A stretch of 64,000 nt of DNA from Fretibacter rubidus (GTDB lineage Bacteria > Pseudomonadota > Alphaproteobacteria > Caulobacterales > Maricaulaceae). Where the stretch lies: positions 3,224,001 to 3,288,000 of the forward strand of contig NZ_CP163423.1 in assembly GCF_041429785.1 (NCBI RefSeq), read 5' to 3'. How positions within the stretch are numbered: the stretch's first letter is position 1; every line of letters begins with the position of its first letter. The notes below the pieces were generated by a model. That model did no database searches. It saw only the letters and a list, made by a program, of their open reading frames with translations, and was not told where the DNA came from. The position numbers and the translations under genes were made by a program. This document shows positions 53,875-61,660 of this stretch, in pieces.

Positions 53875-54143
53875 AGGTTCAGGTTTCTAAGGTCATGTTT
53901 GATACTTCAAAGGGTATTATAGGCCTCGGATTATGCAATGGTTAGTTACGGTCCTCAAATGAGCGTCCTAAAATCGCTCCATAACAGCCGCTGGTAATGT
54001 TTGAATTGCGTGTGTATTCACCTCAATATAAACACTCGTTATGTCCGTTTTGCGACGAAAGTAACCGTTTTGAGTAATTTGCTCTAATGTCAGCAATGAG
54101 GATTATTCTGACATTTATCATTTATCTTAGTTTTCAGCTTTAA

Positions 54144-54173
54144 GTACCAGGGTTCGAATTCCCTAACGCGCGC
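54144..54173 (+). other. tRNA 3'-end-like fragment, possible attachment-site remnant
   Basis: The sequence around AGGGTTCGAATTCCCT (54148-54163) looks like a T-arm, followed by AACGCGC as a possible acceptor 3' strand. No 5' half is present. The T-loop would be 8 bases, one too long, so it is a degenerate copy or a chance match. Islands often leave such fragments where they enter tRNA genes. Confidence 0.35.
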
Positions 54174-54217
54174 AAAATTAGCCCAAACTCATAAAAGCTA
54201 CAGTGCAAAGATGAAAT

Positions 54218-54285
54218 TATTACAGAAATTGCAGGGAAATAAAATTTTTTTCAGGAAAGTAATGGCGCACCGGGGACGACAAGAC
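54218..54285 (+). repeat. imperfect flanking repeat, right copy
   Basis: The partner of 41347-41406, same orientation (see that entry). It lies 45 bp after the tRNA-like fragment. Confidence 0.6.
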
Positions 54286-54422
54286 CTGGAAACAATAAGT
54301 CTATATATTTCAGATACTTAAACGGCATGAAAATGTCAATAGACTGATTATTGTTACCACAATTCGCACCATAACGGCAGTTTTGGGAAACTCTCAAATC
54401 TAGCTTTCTCCCGCTAAGCCAG

Positions 54423-54458
54423 AGGCTATTCGTAGCGTAAGCGTGAAGCGAATAGCCT
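54423..54458 (-). terminator. GC-rich hairpins downstream of the helicase gene
   Basis: AGGCTATTCG (54423-54432) and CGAATAGCCT (54449-54458) form a perfect 10-bp stem. A second 6-bp stem GACGCC/GGCGTC lies at 54473-54478/54490-54495. Both lie 3' of the helicase stop on the minus strand and may protect or end the defence transcript. There is no U-tract, so a rho-independent terminator is not certain. Confidence 0.35.
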
Positions 54459-54521
54459 GCCCGTCCGGCGAGGACGCCTGCTCGGTGTTGGCGTCTAGGA
54501 GCGGAGTCGATGGCCCTTTGG

Positions 54522-56615
54522 CTAAGTCTCAGTTACGAGGTCATCAAAATATTCACTCACGGGTAAGACACCTGAAAGCAGTAAGTTCTCGCGCGCCCGC
54601 GTGGCTGCAACGTATAAAAGCTGGCGTTCTGTTTGCCATATTTCGTCAAGGTCATCTTGTGTTTCTGCACCTTCGACACGGCTCTCAAGGGGAACGATCT
54701 CTGCGTCGCAGGCCATCACAGCAACCGCTCGGAACTCTAAGCCTTTCGCAAGCTGCATCACGCCAACAGAGAGTAAACCAGCCTGCGGCCGCGCGTCACC
54801 AAGTAAGGCCTGCACAGACAAGTTTAGCATATCAGCAACGGCTTGGGCGCGGGTAAGCTGGCCTTCAGACCTTACAATAAGCCCAATCTCTTCAGGGGCT
54901 ATACCCGCGTCCAATCGTGCCTTTACCCAAGCTGATACCTGCTTCGTTTCATCGATTTGGTCTGTGCAAGAAATGGCCTCAGGCACTGGTCCGTTAAAGA
55001 CACTTATGGTGCCAGAACGGTCTTCCACAAGACCGTCTAAATCAGATAGTTTTTCAGGCAATAAACGGTCTAATTGCTCACGAATTTGATGCGAGGTCCG
55101 ATAGTTCACCTTAAGTGTACCGGAGCGCCCCCGGACATCTATACCCAATGATTTCCAAGAGAACGGAAGCTTAAATATGCGCTGACCTAAGTCTCCTGCA
55201 AAGAAAAGGCGGTTGCCGCCTTCCGGTGCCAGTGCAGCCAAAAAACGGAGTTCAGGCACGCCAAGGTCCTGCGCTTCATCGACAATAATATGCGTGAACG
55301 GTTTGCGTTCCCGACCTGAATAATAATCCTCAACCCATGCAAACAGCTGAGCCTCTGTAAGTTCATGTCGCGCTTTCATGCCGTCTCGTAAGGCCTGAAA
55401 CCAAGGCCAGATAAGCTCACGGCGGCGTTGACCAATTCGCGAACGTCGCCCAGTTCGCTTAAGCTCACGATAGTCTTCAAGACTATCCACACGCCAAGGA
55501 TCGATGACATCCTCAAACTCATTCGTCAGGAATGTCGGGTTGTCGTCTGGCGCAATCTTCTTGAGACGACGAATAATAGCGTCTCGTCCAACCATGCGTG
55601 GGCGATTGCCTGTTGCTAATTCATAAAGCTCTTTAGCCAATCCAACAAAGCTCGACACTTTGACACGGGGGACAAGAGCCTCACCGCCATTGAGGATATT
55701 TAGCTTTTCTTTGAGGGCGCTCGCGAGTGGATCAGAGAACGTCGTGAGCAATATATTGGTGCTATCATCCCGTGATAATTGCAGCGCACGGTGCAGTGCA
55801 ACAACGGTCTTCCCCGTGCCTGCAGACCCTGCCACGCGTGCAGGACCATTATACTCGGCGTCCACAAATTGACGCTGGGTGGGGTGCAAAAAGACTGTCC
55901 ACCGATCCCAGGGGAATTCCAGCGCGGCTTCCAATTCGTCGCGATGCTCGACCATGCGGAAACGTTGCGCCTCCACCGCTTGGGCAGGAGCTGGGGCTTC
56001 CGGCACTCCGCCTGCGAGAAAAACTCTGACGGCCTCTGCTGCCTCGCCGGGTAAATGGTCTGCCGCCTGTAAAGCGTCTGCCATAGAGCTAACCACGAGC
56101 AGTTCCGCCCAATCTTGCGGCACGCCGTAATCTTGCAAGCTATCTGCGCCAACCTTGGCGAGTGGGAATATTGTAGGCTTAGCAGGTTCTGGCGCAGGAG
56201 CGGGTTCAACGAATAAATCCGCTGCAGGCGCGACATCAACCTTCGCCATGACTTCACGAACTTGTTCAACGAGTTCGACGATTTGCAGCGCTCCCGTGCG
56301 CGGATGCCGTTCAAAGACCCGGCGCGAGGCCCAATCATAAGCATCATCATGATGGTCCACATAACAAAGCGTAAGGCGGTCAGCCGTCTTATGAACGATA
56401 ATTCTAATGTCCCGATTGGCCCGCACGGACCAAAAGTCTTTTTCTTTAGACGCTGTAATACGATGAAAAGATTTCCCTTTTCCCGTTGGGTCGGTCTGCA
56501 ATTCAAATGCAGTTAATTTCGCAGCCTTTTGTGACTGATTATCGAGCTTGGTTAGCGCGGTGAGGAAGGTATCTGCGAGAAAAGTGTTCACAAAACTACC
56601 TTTGTAACGGTGCAA
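54522..56615 (-). CDS. UvrD-like SF1 helicase with N-terminal RelE-like domain
   Basis: Up to 697 residues. Residues about 20-110 resemble a RelE/ParE-like fold (KSFHRITASKEKDFWSVRANRDIRIIVHK, then CYVDHHDDAYDWASRRVFERH). A variable acidic/Pro linker follows, then an SF1 helicase: Walker A GSAGTGKT (263-270), DEAQD (446-450), GDLGQRIFKL, VNYRTSHQIRE and the C-terminal YVAATRARENLLL. The translation start may be ATG 56615, overlapping the TIR gene by 20 bp, or GTG 56591, which has AAAGGTAG 6 bp upstream. It is the last gene of the defence operon. The RelE-like part may bind nucleic acid rather than act as a toxin. Confidence 0.85.
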   Translation of the reverse strand: MHRYKGSFVNTFLADTFLTALTKLDNQSQKAAKLTAFELQTDPTGKGKSFHRITASKEKDFWSVRANRDIRIIVHKTADRLTLCYVDHHDDAYDWASRRVFERHPRTGALQIVELVEQVREVMAKVDVAPAADLFVEPAPAPEPAKPTIFPLAKVGADSLQDYGVPQDWAELLVVSSMADALQAADHLPGEAAEAVRVFLAGGVPEAPAPAQAVEAQRFRMVEHRDELEAALEFPWDRWTVFLHPTQRQFVDAEYNGPARVAGSAGTGKTVVALHRALQLSRDDSTNILLTTFSDPLASALKEKLNILNGGEALVPRVKVSSFVGLAKELYELATGNRPRMVGRDAIIRRLKKIAPDDNPTFLTNEFEDVIDPWRVDSLEDYRELKRTGRRSRIGQRRRELIWPWFQALRDGMKARHELTEAQLFAWVEDYYSGRERKPFTHIIVDEAQDLGVPELRFLAALAPEGGNRLFFAGDLGQRIFKLPFSWKSLGIDVRGRSGTLKVNYRTSHQIREQLDRLLPEKLSDLDGLVEDRSGTISVFNGPVPEAISCTDQIDETKQVSAWVKARLDAGIAPEEIGLIVRSEGQLTRAQAVADMLNLSVQALLGDARPQAGLLSVGVMQLAKGLEFRAVAVMACDAEIVPLESRVEGAETQDDLDEIWQTERQLLYVAATRARENLLLSGVLPVSEYFDDLVTET

Positions 56616-57540
56616 TTAACGTTGACCAGAAAAGTTCTGCGGCACCTAAAAATGATAATTTTTCGCTATTCTGAGAAAACATCCACATTGATTGATCAAA
56701 GTAGAGACGCCCTTCATCTTCATTGACCGAAAGCGACCCGTTCGAAGAGTTTCGATCAGAGGTTTCTTTTGAAATGTAGGAAATCGACCGACCGCCAAAA
56801 GAACCCCCCGCGAATACACTTATTGCGCTTTCCTTTTTTCCATCACGATAGACAGTTGCAGAAAACGACTGTCCACCATTATCAATAAATCGCGTTGCAA
56901 TATCTGCATGACGACCTTCCAATTCTGACAGCGAACTTTCAAAAAAGTTTCGTATATAAGTAAATCCTTCATCTAGAAACTTATCCTTATCATGGTCTGT
57001 CAACGTAGTTTTAATCGAAAGATTAGAAGATCTCGGCCTTGAAATCACCGGGCTGGCAATATTTGGATTGATTAGTTCTGGCTCAGTGGATGACTTTGGC
57101 TGAACTTCGGAAATAGCACTGCGAATACGTTTGGTAACGTCTAGAAATGCATCATCTTGATCAGCCCATTTCGTAACAGGTTTATTATCTGTTGGCGCGC
57201 CCAAGAGTTTAGAGAAAAGCGGGACTTGTTGCCATTCACAAGGCCGCAAAATAACAGGAATAACAATCGCAGAACCGTCCTCGTGCTTTTCGATAGCCTT
57301 ACTGACTTCGACGCCGTAGCAGTATTCAGAAGCGAGAAAATCGGGACTTACTAGAAGTAAAATAATTCCCGCCCGCATCATTGCAGCATCGATTTCTTTA
57401 TCAAGCTCAGAACCTGATGAGATGCGTCTGTCATGATAGGCTTGAATTAGGCCTTGCCGCTTCAGCATTGCGAGATGAGTCTCTAAATCATCACGAAGCG
57501 TTTCATCTTTATGAGAATATGAAAAAAACAGTTCAATCAT
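56596..57540 (-). CDS. TIR-domain protein with unknown C-terminal domain
   Basis: 314 residues. The N-terminal TIR domain (about 1-135) begins IELFFSYSHKDETLRDDLETHL. It has LLLVSPDFLASEYCYGVEV, with Glu72 in the place of the NADase catalytic Glu, and a later VIPVILRPCEW strand. After a Pro/Ser linker, residues about 170-314 form an alpha/beta segment that I do not recognise (IATRFIDNGGQSFSATVYRDGKKE, GGRSISYIS). Bacterial TIR proteins often make NAD-derived signals or deplete NAD on infection. It sits 9 bp after the methyltransferase gene and overlaps or abuts the helicase gene, so it is part of the operon. Confidence 0.88.
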   Translation of the reverse strand: MIELFFSYSHKDETLRDDLETHLAMLKRQGLIQAYHDRRISSGSELDKEIDAAMMRAGIILLLVSPDFLASEYCYGVEVSKAIEKHEDGSAIVIPVILRPCEWQQVPLFSKLLGAPTDNKPVTKWADQDDAFLDVTKRIRSAISEVQPKSSTEPELINPNIASPVISRPRSSNLSIKTTLTDHDKDKFLDEGFTYIRNFFESSLSELEGRHADIATRFIDNGGQSFSATVYRDGKKESAISVFAGGSFGGRSISYISKETSDRNSSNGSLSVNEDEGRLYFDQSMWMFSQNSEKLSFLGAAELFWSTLIAPLQR

Positions 57541-57549
57541 ACCGAGCTC

Positions 57550-60500
57550 CTAAACACTCATCACCCGCATCACTTCATCGCCGAAGTGATTGATGACTTT
57601 AATTGCGATGCGTCCGTTTTTGGGTCTATCAAACGGTCGGCTGACGTTTTTGTAAAGCGTGCTCCATGCTTCTCGGTCGATCTCGGCTTTTAGAGCGGTT
57701 TTTAGGCTCTTATAGGGGTCACTGCTCCCTCCGCCGAGGAAATAGGCGTGGCGGACGAAGAAGCTCTCCTCGTCGTAATCCGTGTCGATAAACCATGCCG
57801 CGATGTCTTTAAGCTCATTGGAGCGGATTTCGCCTGTGCGGGGGACGAAGACATCCATACCGCGCAGCTCAACGGTCAAGCGTCCATCTGGGCCAACAAC
57901 GGGATCTGCAATATCGGGTTCGCCAATGATCAGGAACAAATTGCCTGTACCCGTATTTTTCAAATCCTCCGCCATATGCAAATCGGGGTTCATCTTGGCT
58001 TTTAAAATGCGTAGGGGGCCTAGCTTGTTTAAATCTGAAGCATGGGCGTCAAAGGCAAAGCCGCAAGACAAAAGCAAATCGAAGCCTGCCTCATGTGCCT
58101 CTCGTGCAGCAGCGGTAATGTCCGACCGACGAAGACTTCCATACTCAGGGCCTATTTGAATTGCGACACGACGTTGAAGTTCTCCGTCATCAGTTTCTTC
58201 TACAAAAATGCCTTCACCATGAAGGTTGATCGGTCGAAACTTTCCATTCCCGTCTAGATTGGCACCATTCCAATTCACGATATCGACAAAATCAATGCGC
58301 TCATCCTTATTCCCTTGCTGGGCTCCGTGAGTGCGCAGGTTTTCTAGAATGACATTGACATAATCCACATCCTCGACCAGCGGGCTTTCGCGGCGGGCGC
58401 GCTGTGTGGGGTTTAGGCGTTCGAGGATTTCATCTTCTTGATCATCCATGGGGACAATACGGTGCGGGGAGAGGCTCTCAACCGTGAAAGGCCCTGCGAC
58501 TCGGACTTTAGTTTTATCTTCAATCGGGCGGTCATAGAGCATTTCGACATCGGCGGCGCGAGCAATGCTCTCGTCAATTTTAGTTTGACGCGCAATGCGC
58601 TGTTCCCAGAAGTCTTTGTGCAGGTCAGCGGGCCAGCCGTCAGGGCAGTCGCGCGGGATTTCCCATTCTTCAATTTCAGGGCCGACTTCAACGTCGTAAT
58701 TTTGCTGTTCTCTATATGCCTCAAGCCAGCCTGCTGGGAGCTTTTCAGTAATCGCTTCGCGCAGCGGTTTCAGCGTTTCTTCGGCACTTTCCCAGATAAT
58801 ATCAATCTCGGCATTATTGGCGATAGATTTTAGGGTAATATGCGGCGCGCGTTCATAGACAAAGCCTTGGCGAATATCGCCATGGGTTTTGACCTCTGGC
58901 AAAGGCTTGCCCGTCAACTTCATTTCCGCCGCGCGGCCCTCGGGGGTGTCGGCCAAATGATAATAAGGGTACCGCGCGCTCATAATCCGTGTGCGAGCCA
59001 GCGCCAGCGCCACGCGGGACGTATCAATCGTCACCCAACGCCGCCCCCATTGCTCAGCAACCGTAGCAGTGGTGCCTGAGCCACAGGTCGGGTCAAGCAC
59101 GAGATCGCCCGGGTCAGTAGTCATGAGGATGCAACGCTGAACGATTGCTGCGCCCGTTTGAACAACATATACTTTTGGATCGGCGCGACTAGTAACGCCT
59201 CCGCTCACGTCGTCCCAAAAATTATCAATCGCAAGCGCATTGAAATCGCAATGGTATTTCCTGTAAGAAAGGCTTCTTCCTGTCTGCAACACTCGGTCAG
59301 ATTTTACCGCTCTAAGCATTCCAATGGTGGCTGTCCGCCAACCACCTGTCTTAGGTTTATAAATCCGTCCGTTGAATGACTGCCCAAAAATTGTGGTCTT
59401 AGATCCTGACCTAGACGTAAATCCCTGGTCACGAAAAAACCTATTCCCTTTCAAGAGATTATGCTCACTAGGATTACTTACGCGAACATCACGCAGGTCG
59501 CTGGTTCTTACGGTTTTGTAGCGACTAGCGCCCGCTTCTCCGGGAACAGTAAGCTTGAGAGGTGCTCGAAATTTCATTTTTGATTTGTTCTTGTAGAACC
59601 AAACTAAAAAATTAGTCGTGTTGTCGATACCCTGCGAACCAAGCCCGATTGAAGTTTTGTAAGAGATAAGACTAGAAAAATTCTCCTCACCAAAAACTTC
59701 GTCCATCAAGGCACGTACACGATGGACATTCTCATCGCCAATCTGAACAAAAATACTTCCGCTGTCCGTGAGCAAATCACGCGCCACAGTCATCCTATCC
59801 CGCAAATAAGTCAGATAAGAATGGATGCCGTCTTTCCATGTATCGCGAAAAGCTTTCATCTGTTCGGGTTCACGGGTCGCGCTGTCGAGTTTGCCGTCTT
59901 TGACATCTCGGGACATCGTACTGACCTGCCAATTGGAATTAAATTTAATTCCGTAAGGTGGGTCAAAATAGATACATTGCACCTTACCGCGCAGGCGTTC
60001 TCGCTCCGCGAGGCTCGCCATGACTTGCAAACTATCGCCAAGGATAAGGCGGTTGGCCCAATCCACATCATGTTGATAAAATTCCGTTGTCGCTTCGGGG
60101 TCCAGCGGCGCAAAGCTCTCGGCGAATAAATCTGGCGGGGCTTCGCCTGCGTCCACGGCCTTGGCGTCTTTACGCTCCAGCGTCGCGCGTTTCAGCTCGG
60201 CGATAATCGCCTGCGGATGAATTTTCTCCTGCACATAAATCGGCGGAATATTGACGACCAAATCTGACCAATCCTGCGTGTCTTTCCCTCGCCATGTCAG
60301 CTGCGCATGACCCAGCTCCACACGTCCTGTTTTAATCAGCTGATCTATTTGGGCATCGGTCAGTTTCAGCTCCGCCCCATCCCAAATAATCTGAGGATCA
60401 AAATCCGCGTCCCGCTCTCGCCTCGCGCCTTCCGCCATAGGATAGGCCCGCTCATAACGCGCAGGCTTCATAGGCGCCGTCGCCTCCATAGCCTCCGCAA

Positions 60501-60582
60501 TCCCCGACAACTCAGCCGTCGGCGTATTCAACCGTGAGTTTTCGTGGTCATAAGCGTCAATATTCTTAGGTTTCTTGGCCAT
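57550..60582 (-). CDS. mod: large type III-like adenine-specific DNA methyltransferase (Mod)
   Basis: 1,010 residues, longer than typical type III Mod (about 600-700). About 170 N-terminal residues precede the methylase. The core has IYFDPPYGIKF (DPPY 207-210), SGSIFVQIGDENVHRVRALMDEVFG, a target-recognition-like insert (about 305-480) and LVLDPTCGSGTT (497-505). DPPY before DPxCGSG is the beta-class order. Residues about 560-1010 form an extra C-terminal region with no motif I know. It should methylate adenine in the recognition site and, with the Res-type helicase/nuclease, make a restriction-modification pair. It lies 25 bp after the PD-(D/E)XK-like gene and 9 bp before the TIR gene. Confidence 0.9.
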   Translation of the reverse strand: MAKKPKNIDAYDHENSRLNTPTAELSGIAEAMEATAPMKPARYERAYPMAEGARRERDADFDPQIIWDGAELKLTDAQIDQLIKTGRVELGHAQLTWRGKDTQDWSDLVVNIPPIYVQEKIHPQAIIAELKRATLERKDAKAVDAGEAPPDLFAESFAPLDPEATTEFYQHDVDWANRLILGDSLQVMASLAERERLRGKVQCIYFDPPYGIKFNSNWQVSTMSRDVKDGKLDSATREPEQMKAFRDTWKDGIHSYLTYLRDRMTVARDLLTDSGSIFVQIGDENVHRVRALMDEVFGEENFSSLISYKTSIGLGSQGIDNTTNFLVWFYKNKSKMKFRAPLKLTVPGEAGASRYKTVRTSDLRDVRVSNPSEHNLLKGNRFFRDQGFTSRSGSKTTIFGQSFNGRIYKPKTGGWRTATIGMLRAVKSDRVLQTGRSLSYRKYHCDFNALAIDNFWDDVSGGVTSRADPKVYVVQTGAAIVQRCILMTTDPGDLVLDPTCGSGTTATVAEQWGRRWVTIDTSRVALALARTRIMSARYPYYHLADTPEGRAAEMKLTGKPLPEVKTHGDIRQGFVYERAPHITLKSIANNAEIDIIWESAEETLKPLREAITEKLPAGWLEAYREQQNYDVEVGPEIEEWEIPRDCPDGWPADLHKDFWEQRIARQTKIDESIARAADVEMLYDRPIEDKTKVRVAGPFTVESLSPHRIVPMDDQEDEILERLNPTQRARRESPLVEDVDYVNVILENLRTHGAQQGNKDERIDFVDIVNWNGANLDGNGKFRPINLHGEGIFVEETDDGELQRRVAIQIGPEYGSLRRSDITAAAREAHEAGFDLLLSCGFAFDAHASDLNKLGPLRILKAKMNPDLHMAEDLKNTGTGNLFLIIGEPDIADPVVGPDGRLTVELRGMDVFVPRTGEIRSNELKDIAAWFIDTDYDEESFFVRHAYFLGGGSSDPYKSLKTALKAEIDREAWSTLYKNVSRPFDRPKNGRIAIKVINHFGDEVMRVMSV

Positions 60583-60607
60583 TATTCCGCTGCCTCTATT
60601 GGGTATA

Positions 60608-61660
60608 TCATGTCCATGTTTCCTTTTTCAGAGCGCTGACAATGTCAGAAAGGCTTGGTTGCTCGGATGAGTTTTCGAAAAGCGTTTCAAGTACGCCGCC
60701 TTTTCCGTCCAAGGCAAAATAACGATGCCCTTGAATTCCGCCTTTGGATGTCTTTCTATATTCAGTCTCTTGGAAACCATGCGTCAAATAATAACGACTC
60801 GGATTACTTCCCAAGTCCGAATAGGGAGAGTTTTGAATTAAATTCAGTATTCTCTGCTTATCTGCATCTGTAATTTTCTGAGACTTTTTTTGCCAAGGTA
60901 AATCAAATTGTTCATGGATAACGAGTTTCTCATTATCTATTTCAGCTATGACAACGGCATAGACCTCGCCCACCAAACGCACCGCCTTGTCATCATAGCA
61001 CCCCAAATATTTCGACATGACTTTCGACCTGTAGGGCTGGTCATGATAAATTCCATAATCACGATTTGATTGGAGGCTCTGCCCACAAGGATTAATCAAC
61101 ATGCGATTTTGTGATGGCGGCAGAAGTTTATTATTCGATAAATATACGCGAAAGTCATTGAGGACAGTGTTTAGACCTTGTCTGAATTCAGATGTCGCTT
61201 CCTCGAAAAAATCAACAATTCCCAAAAATGTCATATGTGAGAACGTGACTTTGTTCGCATCACATATTTGCTTAGCTACAGCAGCCATTTCGTTCGACAT
61301 TGGGTCAGGCGTAATACCAAGCAAAACGCGTCTGGTTGATCGGTTTTCAAGCTTCATACCTTCTGCATGACGTTCCAGCTGACCCATATCGAGGCTGCTA
61401 CCTTTGACAATTTTAGTCTCAATATTTATTTCTATGGATGATTGGCGAATGACAGCATCAACAATACTCTTGCCGCCTTGCTTTCCTTCTTGATTTCCAA
61501 AAGTTGGGCCGACCGTAATATCCTCGCCTCCAACCTCTTGTAAGAATAATTCAAACAAATCCGGGGCTATCCGATTCACATGTGAAAGTAGGAGGAGAAC
61601 ACTGTTTGTGACGATGTTCTCACCACTTTTATATGGAGAAAAATAGCTGACATTTCTCAT
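60608..61660 (-). CDS. PD-(D/E)XK nuclease-like protein in the R-M operon
   Basis: 350 residues. The N-terminal third has a PD-(D/E)XK-type arrangement: Asp68 in IVDAVI, then Glu81 and Lys83 in INIETKIV, and Gln94 in GQLERH. The secondary-structure pattern of this nuclease fold fits. The C-terminal half (about 190-350) is of unknown type, with a Tyr-rich stretch (SRYYLTHGFQETEY). It begins in an ATGA overlap with the restriction-subunit gene (stop at 61657), so its translation is coupled. It could be a second nuclease, a phage-sensing factor or a fold without activity. Confidence 0.65.
   Translation of the reverse strand: MRNVSYFSPYKSGENIVTNSVLLLLSHVNRIAPDLFELFLQEVGGEDITVGPTFGNQEGKQGGKSIVDAVIRQSSIEINIETKIVKGSSLDMGQLERHAEGMKLENRSTRRVLLGITPDPMSNEMAAVAKQICDANKVTFSHMTFLGIVDFFEEATSEFRQGLNTVLNDFRVYLSNNKLLPPSQNRMLINPCGQSLQSNRDYGIYHDQPYRSKVMSKYLGCYDDKAVRLVGEVYAVVIAEIDNEKLVIHEQFDLPWQKKSQKITDADKQRILNLIQNSPYSDLGSNPSRYYLTHGFQETEYRKTSKGGIQGHRYFALDGKGGVLETLFENSSEQPSLSDIVSALKKETWT

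Larger units (their letters stand above)
53875..54521. other. gene-free junction region between the uronate cluster and the defence operon
   Basis: 647 bp without a credible gene. From left to right it holds the promoter region of symporter 2, a tRNA-3'-end-like fragment (54144-54173), one copy of the imperfect flanking repeat (54218-54285), and two GC-rich hairpins (54423-54458 and 54473-54495) after the helicase stop. This mix is what one expects at an island boundary. Confidence 0.55.

Noticed and set aside
41347-54285. An integrase or transposase to explain the flanking repeats
   Set aside because: No recombinase-like protein was seen among the genes between or next to the repeats, so only the repeats can be reported.
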